From Actinomycetota bacterium (GTDB lineage Bacteria; Actinomycetota; Thermoleophilia; Solirubrobacterales; Solirubrobacteraceae): 64,000 bases of DNA. The position numbers were made by a program, and so were the translations under genes. The notes under the pieces are model-generated. The model did no database searches. It was not told the DNA's origin and saw nothing but the letters and a program-made list of their open reading frames with translations. Positions 50,797-60,143 of this stretch are shown here, in pieces. Numbering within the stretch: the stretch's first letter is position 1; the number at the start of each line of letters is the position of its first letter. The DNA is taken from NCBI GenBank assembly GCA_018268595.1, contig JAFDWH010000026.1, positions 1 to 64,000 of the forward strand, in the 5' to 3' direction.

Positions 50797-53154
50797 ATGC
50801 GCGTAGCCTTGGTCTCGCCGTACTCGTGGACGTATCCGGGCGGCGTCACCCGTCACATCGAGGCGCTCGCGGAGCGCTTCTTCGCCGAGGGGCACGAGGT
50901 CCGCGTGCTGGCGCCCTACGACCCGGACGACCGCCTGTCGGCGCTCCTGCATCGCGGCGCGGCGCCGCAGCGGCGCGAGCTGCCGGACTACGTGATCCCG
51001 CTCGGGCGCACGCTCGGCTTCCCGGCCAACGGCGCCGTCTCCAACCTGTCCTCGCGCGCCGCCGGGCTGAGCCAGATGCGGCGCGAGTTGCGCCACGGCG
51101 GCTACGACGTCGTCCACCTGCACGAGCCGATCGTGCCGGTGCTGGCCTGGGACGCGTGCGTCTCGACGCGCGTCCCGCTCGTCGGCACGTTCCACTGCTA
51201 CTCGACGAACCGCGTCACGAACAACGTCGCGAACCTGCTCGGCGCGCGCCGCCTGTTCAACCACCTGCACGTGCGGATCGCCGTCTCGGAGGCGGCCGCG
51301 TGGACGGCGAGGCGCTTCTTCGGCGGGCGCTACCGGATCATCCCCAACGGCGTCGCCGTGCCGGACGGCGGTGCGGCGGACGGCAACCGCGTCCGCGAGC
51401 CGGGCGACCGCCTGCGGCTCGCGTTCGTGGGGCAGGCGGTCGAGCGCAAGGGCCTGCCGATCCTGCTGCGCGCCTTCGAGGCGCTGCGCGACCACGACGT
51501 GCCGGTCGAGCTGACGGTCGTCGGCGCCAACGCGGAGGAGGTCTCGCCGCTGCTGATCGACGACCGCGGCGTGACGGTGCTGGGCCGCGTCGACGACGCC
51601 GCGAAGCAGCGCATGCTCGAGTCGGCCGACGTGCTGTGCGCGCCGTCGCTCGGCGGCGAGAGCTTCGGGATGGTGCTGACCGAGAGCTTCGCGGCCGGCA
51701 CGCCGGTCGTCGCCTCCGACATCGCCGGCTACCGCGACGTGGTGCGCGACGGGACCGACGGGGTGCTCGTGCCACGCGGCGACGCGACCGCGCTCGCCGA
51801 GGCGCTGCACGACCTGTGGCTGGCGCCCGAGCGTCGCGTCGCGCTGGCCCGCTCCGCCGCCGAGCGCGCGCAGCGCTTCGCCTGGCCGCACGTCGCCCAC
51901 GAGGTGCTCGACGCCTACGCGGACGCGATCGCGACGCCGCAGCCGCAGGGCCTCGCGCAGCGCGCGGCCGTGCGGATCGGCGCCAAGCCCGCCGACATGC
52001 AGCCGCGCGTGCGCCCGCAGCGGCTGCCGAGCCTCGAACCGCCGCCGCCCGTCGGCGCGCGCAAGCCGGCGCTCGTGCTGGCGCGCCGCGTCGCGATGCT
52101 CGCGTTCGCGGCGCTCGCGCTCGCCGGCACGGTGCTGGCGTTCCGTCGCATCGGCGTGCACGAGATCGTGCTGGCGCTGCTCGGCTCGAGCCCGGCGTGG
52201 GTGCTCGCCGGCCTTGGCGTGATGTGCGCCGCGATGGCCGTGCGCGCGGTCGCCTGGCACGCGATCCTGAAGGCGGCGATCCCGAGAGGTCGCGTGCGCC
52301 TGCGCGACGCGGCGCAGGGGACCTTCATCGGCGTGCTGATGAGCGCGACGCTGCCGGCCCGCCTCGGCGAGCCGTCGCGCGCGCTGATCGTCTCGCGCCG
52401 CACCGGGCGCCCGCGCGAGCACCTGCCGGTCGTGCTGGGCACGATCGTGTCGCAGGCGTTCCTCAACATCCTCGCTCTGATGCTGCTGGGCGTCGTGACG
52501 TTCTCGACGGTGAGACTGTTCCGCAACCACCACGACGTACTGATCTTCGTGGCGATCATGCCGCTGCTGCTGCTCGCGTTCGTGCTGCTCGCGCCGCCGC
52601 TGCTGAGCGCCGGGCGCCACTCGCGCTTCGCGAAGCTGAGGGAGCTGACCGGCCAGGCGCGCACGGCGCTCGCGCGCGTGCGCAACGGGCTCGCCGTCTT
52701 CCGCGAGCCGCGTCTCGGCGGGACCGCGGTCGCCGCGCAGCTCGCCGCGTGGGGCCTGCAGTGGCTCTCCTGCTACCTGCTGCTGGTCGCGCTCGGGCTC
52801 GACCATCGCGCCGGCATCGGCGCGGCGGCGGCCGTGCTGTTCGCGGTCAACGTCACGGCCGTGCTGCCGGCGACGCCGTCGAACCTCGGCATCTTCCAGG
52901 CCGCCTGCGTCGTCGTGCTGAGCGGCGGCTACGGCGTCTCGCAGGCGGACGCGCTCGGCTACGGGATCATCCTGCAGGCGGTCGAGATCGCGACCGCCGT
53001 CGTGATGGGCATGCCGGCCCTCGTGAAGGAGGGCCTGTCGTGGAAGGACGTGCGCCTGCGCGCGATCCAGACCGCGCCCGTCGAGCTGCGCGCGCGGCCC
53101 GGCGGAGAGGGGGTGGCGGCCGCCCGCGCTGCCACCGCCGGCTCCGAGGCGTAG
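50797..53154 (+). CDS. GT4 glycosyltransferase fused to flippase-like (LPG_synthase_TM/UPF0104) membrane domain
   Basis: 785 residues in two parts. Residues 1-390 form a PimA/PimB-like GT4: VSPYSWTYPGGVTRHIEALA, VVHLHEPIVPVLAWD, IPNGVAVPDGG, FVGQAVERKGLPILLRAFEA, PSLGGESFGMVLTESFAAGT. After a Pro-rich linker, residues 430-770 contain about eight helices with GVLMSATLPARLGEPSRALI and LPATPSNLGIFQAACVVVL, the AglD/UPF0104 lipid-flippase-like domain. The fusion suggests one protein that makes and handles a glycolipid (inference). TACCAT lies 9 nt before ATG 50797. Confidence 0.9.
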   Translation: MRVALVSPYSWTYPGGVTRHIEALAERFFAEGHEVRVLAPYDPDDRLSALLHRGAAPQRRELPDYVIPLGRTLGFPANGAVSNLSSRAAGLSQMRRELRHGGYDVVHLHEPIVPVLAWDACVSTRVPLVGTFHCYSTNRVTNNVANLLGARRLFNHLHVRIAVSEAAAWTARRFFGGRYRIIPNGVAVPDGGAADGNRVREPGDRLRLAFVGQAVERKGLPILLRAFEALRDHDVPVELTVVGANAEEVSPLLIDDRGVTVLGRVDDAAKQRMLESADVLCAPSLGGESFGMVLTESFAAGTPVVASDIAGYRDVVRDGTDGVLVPRGDATALAEALHDLWLAPERRVALARSAAERAQRFAWPHVAHEVLDAYADAIATPQPQGLAQRAAVRIGAKPADMQPRVRPQRLPSLEPPPPVGARKPALVLARRVAMLAFAALALAGTVLAFRRIGVHEIVLALLGSSPAWVLAGLGVMCAAMAVRAVAWHAILKAAIPRGRVRLRDAAQGTFIGVLMSATLPARLGEPSRALIVSRRTGRPREHLPVVLGTIVSQAFLNILALMLLGVVTFSTVRLFRNHHDVLIFVAIMPLLLLAFVLLAPPLLSAGRHSRFAKLRELTGQARTALARVRNGLAVFREPRLGGTAVAAQLAAWGLQWLSCYLLLVALGLDHRAGIGAAAAVLFAVNVTAVLPATPSNLGIFQAACVVVLSGGYGVSQADALGYGIILQAVEIATAVVMGMPALVKEGLSWKDVRLRAIQTAPVELRARPGGEGVAAARAATAGSEA

Positions 53155-53258
53155 CCCGGCCGCGCTGCTAGAGTCGCCGGCGGCGGCCGAGTGCGGCCGA
53201 CCCCGGACGAGAGGGTGCGCCGTACCCGGTGTGACGACGGCGCGCACGGGAGGTCACC

Positions 53259-53489
53259 GTGCTCGCCGTCCTGCAGATCCTCGGAGCGCTGCTCGTCCTC
53301 GTCGCGTTCGTCGCGTTGCAGCTCGACCGCGTGCGCTCCGACGCGGTCGGATACCTGTGGTTGAACTTGCTCGGCTCGGGGGTGCTCGCCGGGCTGGCCG
53401 CGCATGACCGGCAGTGGGGGTTCCTGCTGCTCGAGGGCAGTTGGGCGGCGGTCGCCGCCGGCGGGCTGCTCGCGCGGGCGCGACGCTGA
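53259..53489 (+). CDS. CBU_0592-family small membrane protein
   Basis: 76 residues with two to three hydrophobic helices: LQILGALLVLVAFVALQLDR, YLWLNLLGSGVLAGLAAHD, and WGFLLLEGSWAAVAAGGLL. This matches the CBU_0592 membrane domain, a sugar-related family of unknown function. GTG 53259 has GGGAGG just upstream. It lies alone between the GT4 fusion and the GntR-linked region. Confidence 0.85.
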   Translation: MLAVLQILGALLVLVAFVALQLDRVRSDAVGYLWLNLLGSGVLAGLAAHDRQWGFLLLEGSWAAVAAGGLLARARR

Positions 53490-53515
53490 CGCGCACCGTC
53501 TCGGTTCACTTCACC

Positions 53516-53548
53516 TTGTCCGGTGATCTGTTAGCTTGTCATGACAAG
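53516..53548. promoter_or_regulatory. Candidate GntR operator upstream of the epimerase-creatininase-SDR genes
   Basis: TTGTCCGGTGATC (53516-53528) matches, apart from one base, TTGTCCGGTCATC on the minus strand upstream of the GntR gene (61873-61885). CTTGTCATGACAAG (53535-53548) is a perfect 14-bp palindrome. Together they mark the control region of the cluster, 23 bp before GTG 53572. Confidence 0.65.
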
Positions 53549-53571
53549 TTGTTGGCGGACGCGGAGGGCAT

Positions 53572-54531
53572 GTGACAAGGGTGCTGGTGAGCGGAGGAGC
53601 CGGGTTCGTCGGTTCCCGGATCGCGGCCGGCCTGGCGGCGGCGGGCCATGACGTCGTCGCGTTCGACATCGGGCCGGAGCGCGGCGACATCGGCGTCGCG
53701 CACGTCCGCGGCGACGTCGGTGACGGCCTGCGGATGTGGTCCGTGCTCGCCGATCGCCGCATCGAGGCGGTCGTCCACGCGGCGGCGCTCGCCGACCTGA
53801 AGGTCGCGGCCGACAACCCGATCGCCACGGTGTCCGCGAACGCGCTCGGGACCGCGCAGGTCCTGGAGGCGTCCCGCCAGATGGGCGTCGAGCGCGTCGT
53901 CTGCGTCTCCTCCGAGGCCGTCTACGGGATCGTCGAGCAGACGGCCGCGATGGACGAGTCGACGCCGTTCGCGCCGATCTCCGTGTACGGCGCCTCGAAG
54001 GCCGCGGGCGAGCTGCTCGCGAGCGTCTACCGCCGCCGCTACGGGATGGACGTCGTCTGCGTCCGGCTCGCCGAGGTCTACGGACCGGGGCTCCAGATGG
54101 CGCAGAGCGTCTGCGACATGGTCGCCGCGGCCGTCGCCGAGCAGGCGTGCGTGCTGGACGGCCCGCGCGACCAGCGCGTCGGGCTGATCCACGTCGACGA
54201 CGTCGCCGCGGCCGTGCGCGGGGCGCTGGAGGCGGCGACGCTCCCGCGTCCGGCCTACCACGTCTCCGACGGCGTTCCGCACACGCTCGGGACGATCGCC
54301 GAAGCCGTCGCCGAGCGGCTGCCGTCGGCGGAGGTGTCGTTCGCGAGCTTCCCCAACCCGCGCCGCCTGTCGCAGCCGCCGTGGGACGTCTCGGCCGCGC
54401 GCGCCGACCTCGGATTCACGCCTGCGTGGACGCTCGAGGACGCGCTCCCGGCGCTGATCGAGGCCGCGCGCGAAGCCGCCGCCGAAGGCGTCCCGGCGCT
54501 CCGAACCGCAACCGAGGAGAACAACGCATGA
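53572..54531 (+). CDS. NAD-dependent epimerase/dehydrogenase (extended SDR)
   Basis: A 319-residue Rossmann enzyme: LVSGGAGFVGSRIAAGLAAA, VHAAALADLKVAADNP, active-site SSEAVYG, and Y-x3-K as YGASKAAGELL, then RLAEVYGPGLQM. Members of this group are sugar epimerases or sugar-acid dehydrogenases. The GTG start follows CGGAGGG. It is first of an overlapping set (creatininase, SDR) under a palindromic operator, so a catabolic dehydrogenase role fits better than glycan synthesis (inference). Confidence 0.9.
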   Translation: MTRVLVSGGAGFVGSRIAAGLAAAGHDVVAFDIGPERGDIGVAHVRGDVGDGLRMWSVLADRRIEAVVHAAALADLKVAADNPIATVSANALGTAQVLEASRQMGVERVVCVSSEAVYGIVEQTAAMDESTPFAPISVYGASKAAGELLASVYRRRYGMDVVCVRLAEVYGPGLQMAQSVCDMVAAAVAEQACVLDGPRDQRVGLIHVDDVAAAVRGALEAATLPRPAYHVSDGVPHTLGTIAEAVAERLPSAEVSFASFPNPRRLSQPPWDVSAARADLGFTPAWTLEDALPALIEAAREAAAEGVPALRTATEENNA

Positions 54532-55328
54532 CGAGTCCGATGCTGGCCGACCTGACATGGATGGAGGCGCGCGACGCAGCTGAGCGCGGGGCCTGCGCGA
54601 TCCTCCCGGTCGGCGCGTTCGAGCAGCACGGACCGCACCTGCCGCTGCTGACGGACGCGATCTTCGCGACCGAGGCCGCGCGCGCGATCGCCGAGACGCT
54701 CGACGCGGTCGTCGCCCCGACGCTCTCCTACGGATGCCGCTCGAAGGCGCTGACCGGCGGCGGCCCGCACTTCCCCGGCGGCATCGGGCTCGAGCCGGCC
54801 GTCTTCATGCAGCTCGTCGAGAACGTCGTCAGAGAGCTGCTGCGTCAAGGCTTCGAGCGCATCCTGGTGCTGAGCTGCCACTGGGAGAACCGCCACTTCG
54901 TCTACGAGGGCGCCTACCAGGCACGCCAGCCCGACACGGAGGGGAGCGCTCGCGTGATGGTGATCGAGAGCTGCTTCGGCAACACGATCAGACAGGAGAC
55001 GCTCGACGCGATCTTCGGCGACGAGTGGCCGGGCCTGGCGCGCGAGCACGCCGCGATCATCGAGACGTCGGTGCTGCTGCACCTGCGTCCCGAGCTCGTC
55101 CACATGGATCGCGTCGTGGACGACGAGCAGGCGCGCTTCCCGTGGTGGGACGTGATCCCGCCGCCGCCGGAGTTCTCGACCAGGTCGGGCGTGATGTGGA
55201 AGGCCACGCAGGCGAGCGAGGAGACCGGTCGCCGTCTGTGGGCGGACATCGTCGCCGCGATGACGGCGGCGGTCGACGAGGAGCTGTTCGGCGCGGCCCA
55301 GTCAACCGGAGGCGGATCCGGTGACTGA
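54528..55328 (+). CDS. Creatininase-family amidohydrolase
   Basis: 266-residue metallohydrolase fold: ILPVGAFEQHGPHLPLLTDA carries the metal-binding Glu, His and Asp, and LSCHWENRHFVYEGA the second metal region. The family opens cyclic or amide C-N bonds (creatinine, formamides, F420-/mycofactocin-type peptides). It is coupled to the epimerase (ATGA overlap) and to the next SDR (8-bp overlap). The setting suggests hydrolysis of an imported compound, but its identity is unknown. Confidence 0.9.
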   Translation: MTSPMLADLTWMEARDAAERGACAILPVGAFEQHGPHLPLLTDAIFATEAARAIAETLDAVVAPTLSYGCRSKALTGGGPHFPGGIGLEPAVFMQLVENVVRELLRQGFERILVLSCHWENRHFVYEGAYQARQPDTEGSARVMVIESCFGNTIRQETLDAIFGDEWPGLAREHAAIIETSVLLHLRPELVHMDRVVDDEQARFPWWDVIPPPPEFSTRSGVMWKATQASEETGRRLWADIVAAMTAAVDEELFGAAQSTGGGSGD

Positions 55329-56100
55329 CGAGCTGGCCAGGAAGGTCGCGATCGTCACCGGCGGTGCGGGCGGCATCGGCGGGGCGATCGCGACCGAGCT
55401 GGCCGCCCGCGGGGCGTCGGTGGTGCTGTTCGACCGTGCCGGCGCCGGCGAGGCGGCCGACGCGTACCGCGACCTGCTCACGCCGGGTGCCGAGGCGCTG
55501 GGGATCGAGGTCGAGCTGACCGACGAGGCGCAGGTCGTCGCGGCCGTGCGGCGCACGCTCGACCGCATGGGGCGCATCGACGTGCTCGTCAACTGCGCCG
55601 GCCTCGCGCAGCACGAGCCGCTCGAACGCGTGAGCGCCGCCAGCTGGCGCGCCGTGCTCGACGCGAACCTGACAGCGTCGTTCCTCGTCTCGCGCGAGGT
55701 CGCTCCGGCGATGTGCGAGCGCGGCTGGGGCCGGATCGTGAACATCGGCTCCGAGCAGGCGCTGCTCGGCGATCCCGGCCTGGTGCACTACACGGCGGCG
55801 AAGGCGGGGCTGATCGCGCTGACGCGGTCGTTCGCGATCCGCTACGCGCCGACGGTGAACGTCAACCTCGTCGCGCCGGGGCCCGTCGACACGCCGAAGT
55901 TCCGCAAGGGCCCGCACTACGACGACCACCTGCGCGAGCAGCTGCTGCTGCGGCGGTGGGGCGAGCCCCGCGACGTGGCGCTGTCGGTCGCCTTTCTGGT
56001 GGGTCAGGGCGGCGACTACTACACGGGCCAGCAGCTCGACCCGAACGGCGGAGCGGGATTGCCGGTCTTGCATGAGGAGCCGAGCCCGGCACGAGCGTGA
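55321..56100 (+). CDS. Short-chain dehydrogenase/reductase
   Basis: A 259-residue classical SDR: VTGGAGGIGGAIATELAARG, NCAGLAQHE, catalytic Ser in NIGSEQALLG, and Y-x3-K in HYTAAKAG. The C-terminal YYTGQQLDPNGGAGLPVL is standard. GTG 55321 lies inside the creatininase 3' end, so it belongs to the same operon and probably oxidises or reduces the pathway intermediate. Confidence 0.93.
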   Translation: MTDELARKVAIVTGGAGGIGGAIATELAARGASVVLFDRAGAGEAADAYRDLLTPGAEALGIEVELTDEAQVVAAVRRTLDRMGRIDVLVNCAGLAQHEPLERVSAASWRAVLDANLTASFLVSREVAPAMCERGWGRIVNIGSEQALLGDPGLVHYTAAKAGLIALTRSFAIRYAPTVNVNLVAPGPVDTPKFRKGPHYDDHLREQLLLRRWGEPRDVALSVAFLVGQGGDYYTGQQLDPNGGAGLPVLHEEPSPARA

Positions 56101-56136
56101 GCCCGCGCCAGGACTGTGCTCGGTGTTGCCGCAGTC

Positions 56137-56168
56137 TTGACCGCGGGAGTATTTGTCCTATAGTTGTC
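56137..56168 (+). promoter_or_regulatory. Strong promoter with embedded GntR half-sites before the ABC importer
   Basis: -35 TTGACC (56137-56142), a 16-bp spacer and -10 TATAGT (56159-56164). TTGTCC starts at 56153 and TTGTCAT at 56164, overlapping the -10 box. TTGTCAT is half of the palindrome at 53535, so a bound GntR protein would block this promoter (inference). Confidence 0.65.
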
Positions 56169-56224
56169 ATAGCAGCAGGGCCGTTTCACCCCCAGGCGGC
56201 CCGCGACTGAGGTGAGGAGAGGGA

Positions 56225-57331
56225 ATGAGGAACGAGCAACAGGCGGGAGTGACCCGGCGTGACGTGCTGAGGACCGGCGGCGTCGCGCTCGGCGCATTGA
56301 GCCTGCCGTCGTTGCTGAGCGCGTGCGGCAGCTCGAGCTCGAGCGGCAGCACGCACTACAAGGGCCACGCCGTCAGATCCGACCGCATCGTCCTCGCCGA
56401 CTACGGCGGAGCGGTTCGCGACGCGTCGCAGAAGGCGATGTACGACCCGTTCACCAAGCAGACCGGGATCCGCATCACCTTCGCCGACGCCGACGTCGCC
56501 AAGCTGCGACTGATGGTGGAGAGCAGACATCCGTCCTGGGACATCATGGTCGCGGACGGCTTCGACACCTACCCGCTGATCAGAGACAGACTCATCCAGC
56601 GCCTCCCCACCTGGGTGACCCGCAACGACCTCGTGCCGGCCGACGCGCAGGACTACGCGACGGGCCAGAACGCCTACAGCATCTGCCAAGGGTTTCGCAC
56701 CGACCAGCTCAAGGGCAAGACGCCCGAGACGTGGGCGGACTTCTTCGACGTCGAGCGGATCCCCGGCAAGCGCGCGATCCCCTCGAACGTGCCGTTCGGC
56801 GTGCCGGAGATGGCGCTGCTGGCCGACGGCGTCAAGCCCGAGAACATCTACCCGCTCGACTTCGACCGTGCCTACGCGAAGATGGACGAGCTGCGGCCGC
56901 ACATCCTGTTCGGCGACTCCTACGGCGCCTGCCAGCAGTTCCTGCAGGCCGGCAGCGTCGCGATCGCGATGATCCCGAACGGCCGCTTCTACGACCTGCA
57001 GGTCAGAGGCATCGCGACCGAGACGGTCTGGAACGAGGCGCTGCTGTTCGCCTGGAGCTCGACGGCGGTCCTCACGGGGGCGCCGCACAGCGACGCCGCC
57101 TTCGCGCTCAACGACTACATGGCGCAGCCCGAGCCGCAGGCCGAGCTGGCCAAGCTGATTCCGTACGGCCCGAACAACTCGAAGGCGCTCGACCTGCTCG
57201 ACCAGGACGTGCTCGACCGTCTGCCGACGAGCAGAGAGCACCTGCAGATCGCGTTCAGAATCGACGAGCAGGAGCTGGCGAACATCCAGCAGGAGTACTC
57301 GGACCGCTTCACGAAGTGGATCGCCGGCTGA
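56225..57331 (+). CDS. Polyamine-type ABC transporter substrate-binding lipoprotein
   Basis: The 368 residues show a twin-arginine-like start (TRRDVLRTGG) and a lipobox LLSACGSSS, so the protein is exported and lipid-anchored outside the membrane. The mature part follows the PotD/extracellular type 1 pattern: LADYGGAVRDASQKAMYDPF, SWDIMVADG, FAWSSTAVLTGAPHSDAAFA. It gives the importer its specificity; a polyamine, amino-alcohol or sugar-acid ligand is possible. GAGGAGAGGG precedes ATG 56225. Confidence 0.92.
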   Translation: MRNEQQAGVTRRDVLRTGGVALGALSLPSLLSACGSSSSSGSTHYKGHAVRSDRIVLADYGGAVRDASQKAMYDPFTKQTGIRITFADADVAKLRLMVESRHPSWDIMVADGFDTYPLIRDRLIQRLPTWVTRNDLVPADAQDYATGQNAYSICQGFRTDQLKGKTPETWADFFDVERIPGKRAIPSNVPFGVPEMALLADGVKPENIYPLDFDRAYAKMDELRPHILFGDSYGACQQFLQAGSVAIAMIPNGRFYDLQVRGIATETVWNEALLFAWSSTAVLTGAPHSDAAFALNDYMAQPEPQAELAKLIPYGPNNSKALDLLDQDVLDRLPTSREHLQIAFRIDEQELANIQQEYSDRFTKWIAG

Positions 57332-57334
57332 GCC

Positions 57335-58216
57335 ATGGCTGACGCTGTCGCGCACTCGCCACGACTGCGGGCACCGCGCGTACGACGGGCCGCCGCCTCG
57401 CGCGGCGGCGCGTCGTGGCTGCTGCTCGTACCGCTCCTGTTCGTCGCATGCGGAGTCCTGGTGCCGCTCGTGACGCTCGCGACGCGGGCGATCCACGACA
57501 AGGGCGCGTCGGGCATCGGCCACACGCTCACCGACCCGCTGTTCGAGCAGGCGGTCACGCGGACGCTGGTGCTCGCGCTCACCGTCGCGGTGATCTGCCT
57601 GCTGCTCGGGACGCTCTACGCGCTGGCGCTCGTCACCGCGAAGGGGCCCGTCAAGGCGCTGCTGTGGGGCGCGCTCCTGGTCAGCTTCTGGATCTCGCTG
57701 CTCGTCCGCACGTACGGCTGGGTGCTGCTGCTGCAGCCGAACGGCGTGCTGGACAAGACGCTGCGCGGGCTGGGAGTCATCCACGACTCGCTCAACGCGC
57801 TGCAGACGACGCCCGCGATGTACCCCGGCATGGTCCACATCATGCTGCCCTACATGGTGCTGCCGATCTACACCTCGCTGGCGGCGCTCGACCCCTCGCA
57901 GCTGCGCGCCGCGCGCAGCATGGGCGCGCCGCCGCTGCTGACCTTCCGCAAGGTGATCCTGCCGCAGCTGCGGCCCGGCGCGATCGCCGGGGCGATCCTC
58001 GTGTTCGTGCTCTCGCTCGGCTTCTTCGTGACGCCGGCGTTCCTCGGCGGCCCGAGCAAGCTCACCGTCGGGACGATCATCGAGCGCGAGTTCAACTCGG
58101 TCTACGACTTCGGCGCCGCGTCGGTGATGTCGCTCGCGCTCGTGTTCGTGGTGCTGGCGATCTACCTCGTCGCGGACCGGCTGTTCCGCGTCGGCGAGCA
58201 CTGGACGGCGGGCTGA
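57335..58216 (+). CDS. ABC importer permease, PotB-like
   Basis: 293 residues with six membrane helices, a variable basic N-terminus, and the EAA loop RAARSMGAPPLLTFRKVILP that contacts the ATPase. It starts 3 nt after the binding-protein stop. It pairs with the PotC-like permease, whose start overlaps its stop (TGATG). Confidence 0.93.
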   Translation: MADAVAHSPRLRAPRVRRAAASRGGASWLLLVPLLFVACGVLVPLVTLATRAIHDKGASGIGHTLTDPLFEQAVTRTLVLALTVAVICLLLGTLYALALVTAKGPVKALLWGALLVSFWISLLVRTYGWVLLLQPNGVLDKTLRGLGVIHDSLNALQTTPAMYPGMVHIMLPYMVLPIYTSLAALDPSQLRAARSMGAPPLLTFRKVILPQLRPGAIAGAILVFVLSLGFFVTPAFLGGPSKLTVGTIIEREFNSVYDFGAASVMSLALVFVVLAIYLVADRLFRVGEHWTAG

Positions 58217-59055
58217 TGGCGACGCACGGGTTCCGGCAGGCGTTCGGCTGGTCGCGCTGGGTGATCGTGCCGCTCGGCATCGTCCTGGCGCTGTTCCTGC
58301 TGCTGCCGATCGTCATCATCGTCCCGACCTCGCTCACGGCCTCGTCGTTCGTCGAGTTCCCGCCGAGCGGCATCTCCGGACGCTGGTACTCGGAGTTCTT
58401 CTCCGACCCGGTCTGGACGGACGCGCTGCGCACGTCCGTGACGATCGCGCTCGAGGCGACGCTGCTGGCGACGCTCGTCGGGACGGCCGCCGCGCTCGGG
58501 CTGCGGCACCTCAGCGCACGGCCGCAGGCGGCTCGCTACGCGCGCTCGCTGCGCACGCTCTTCATCCTTCCGGCGATCATCCCGCTGGTCGGCTACGCGC
58601 TCGGCCTGTACAACGTCTTCGGCTTCGTCGGCGGCTCGACCTCGACGACGCCGATCGTGGTCGGGCAGGCCGCGCTGGCGTTCCCGCTCGTGTTCGTGAC
58701 GGTGGCCGCCGGCCTCGCGCGCGTACCGCCCAACCTGACGAAGGCGGCGTTCAGCCTCGGCGCGTCGTGGCCGAAGGTGGTGTGGCGCGTCGAGCTTCCG
58801 CTCGTCGTGCGCAACATCGTCGCCGGCGCGGTGTTCGCGCTCGCGCTCGCGTTCGACGAGGTCGTGATCGCGTTCTTCTTCAACAGCCCCACGAACACCA
58901 CCCTGCCGGTGGAGCTGTTCGTGACCGCACGCGAGTCGGTGACGCCGATCATCGCTGCGGCAGCAGTCATCGTCATGCTCGTTGCGCTCGGGACTGTCGG
59001 CCTGGCCTGGTCTGTTCTGACGCTGAAGTCCCGACTTGAAGGTGGATATCGATGA
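58216..59055 (+). CDS. ABC importer permease, PotC-like
   Basis: 279 residues, six helices; EAA loop TKAAFSLGASWPKVVWRVEL. GLGYALGLYNVFGF-like and FALALAFDEVVIAFFF helices are typical of PotC. It overlaps both neighbours (TGATG before, ATGA after), so the importer subunits are made in step. Confidence 0.93.
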   Translation: MATHGFRQAFGWSRWVIVPLGIVLALFLLLPIVIIVPTSLTASSFVEFPPSGISGRWYSEFFSDPVWTDALRTSVTIALEATLLATLVGTAAALGLRHLSARPQAARYARSLRTLFILPAIIPLVGYALGLYNVFGFVGGSTSTTPIVVGQAALAFPLVFVTVAAGLARVPPNLTKAAFSLGASWPKVVWRVELPLVVRNIVAGAVFALALAFDEVVIAFFFNSPTNTTLPVELFVTARESVTPIIAAAAVIVMLVALGTVGLAWSVLTLKSRLEGGYR

Positions 59056-60122
59056 GTATCAAAGGCGACCTGCAGGACGTGTGCGTGTCGTTGGGCGGGA
59101 CGCCGATCCTGCACGACGTCTCGCTCGAGATCCCGGCCGGCTCGTTCCTGACGCTGCTCGGACCGAGCGGGTCCGGCAAGACGACCACGCTCAACGTGCT
59201 CGCGGGCTTCGTCTCGCCGCAGTCCGGCCACGTGCTGTTCGACGGCGAGCCGGTCGACAAGCTGCCGCCGGAGCGGCGCTCGACGGGCATCGTGTTCCAG
59301 GACTACGCGCTGTTCCCGCACCTGACCGTCGAGCAGAACGTCGAGTTCCCGCTGAAGGCCCGGCGCGTGCCGCGCGCGGAGCGGCTCGAGCGCGTCAACC
59401 GGATGCTGGAGCTCGTGCAGCTCCCGGGCACGAACGGGAAGCGCATCACGACGCTGTCCGGCGGGCAGCGGCAGCGCGTCGCGGTCGCGCGGGCGCTCGT
59501 CTTCGAGCCGCGGCTGCTGCTGCTCGACGAGCCGCTCGCCGCGCTCGACAAGCACCTGCGCGAGAGCATGCAGGTGGAGCTGCGCGGCCTGCAGGAGCAG
59601 CTCGGCATCACCACCGTCGCGGTCACCCACGACCAGGCCGAGGCGCTCGTGATGTCGGACCTCGTGGCGATCATGCGCGCCGGCGCGGTCGAGCAGGTCG
59701 GCACGCCGAAGGAGGTCTACAAGCGACCACGCACCCGCTTCGTCGCCACCTTCCTCGGCGAGGCCAACCTGCTGCGCGTCGACGACCCGCTCGTGGCGGC
59801 GCTCGGCATCGGCTGGACGGCCCAGGGCGGCGACGCGGAGGTCCTGCTGCGCCCGGAGGACCTGCGGCTCGAGCGCCCGGAGGACGCGCCCGACCGGCCG
59901 GCCTTCTACGTGCGCCGGATCGAGTTCCACGGCGCGCGGCTGCGGATCTCGGTCAACCCCGACATCCGCTCGTCCACGGAGGATCTGACGGTCTCGCTGG
60001 AGGCCTGCACGGACGCGGAGGCGTGGCAGGTCGGGGATCGCGTCGCGCTCGCGTGCGACCCCCGCGCGGCGCACGTGATCGACCCCGAGAACGCCGCGCC
60101 GCCCGCGATGGTGTCCGCGTAG
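59052..60122 (+). CDS. ABC importer ATPase, PotA-like
   Basis: 356 residues: Walker A GPSGSGKTTTLN, Q-loop VFQDYALFPHLTV, signature LSGGQRQRVAVARAL, Walker B LLLLDEPLAALD, H-loop TVAVTHDQAEAL, then a C-terminal TOBE domain (about 270-350) as in polyamine and sugar ABC importers. It completes the importer binding protein, two permeases and ATPase in one operon. Confidence 0.95.
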   Translation: MSIKGDLQDVCVSLGGTPILHDVSLEIPAGSFLTLLGPSGSGKTTTLNVLAGFVSPQSGHVLFDGEPVDKLPPERRSTGIVFQDYALFPHLTVEQNVEFPLKARRVPRAERLERVNRMLELVQLPGTNGKRITTLSGGQRQRVAVARALVFEPRLLLLDEPLAALDKHLRESMQVELRGLQEQLGITTVAVTHDQAEALVMSDLVAIMRAGAVEQVGTPKEVYKRPRTRFVATFLGEANLLRVDDPLVAALGIGWTAQGGDAEVLLRPEDLRLERPEDAPDRPAFYVRRIEFHGARLRISVNPDIRSSTEDLTVSLEACTDAEAWQVGDRVALACDPRAAHVIDPENAAPPAMVSA

Positions 60123-60143
60123 CGGACCGAGCCGCAAGCTCCC

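Noticed and set aside
50095-53247. 1050-codon minus-strand frame over the GT4-flippase gene
   Set aside because: Only the last 207 codons (DNA glycosylase) show real protein features; the rest is shadow.
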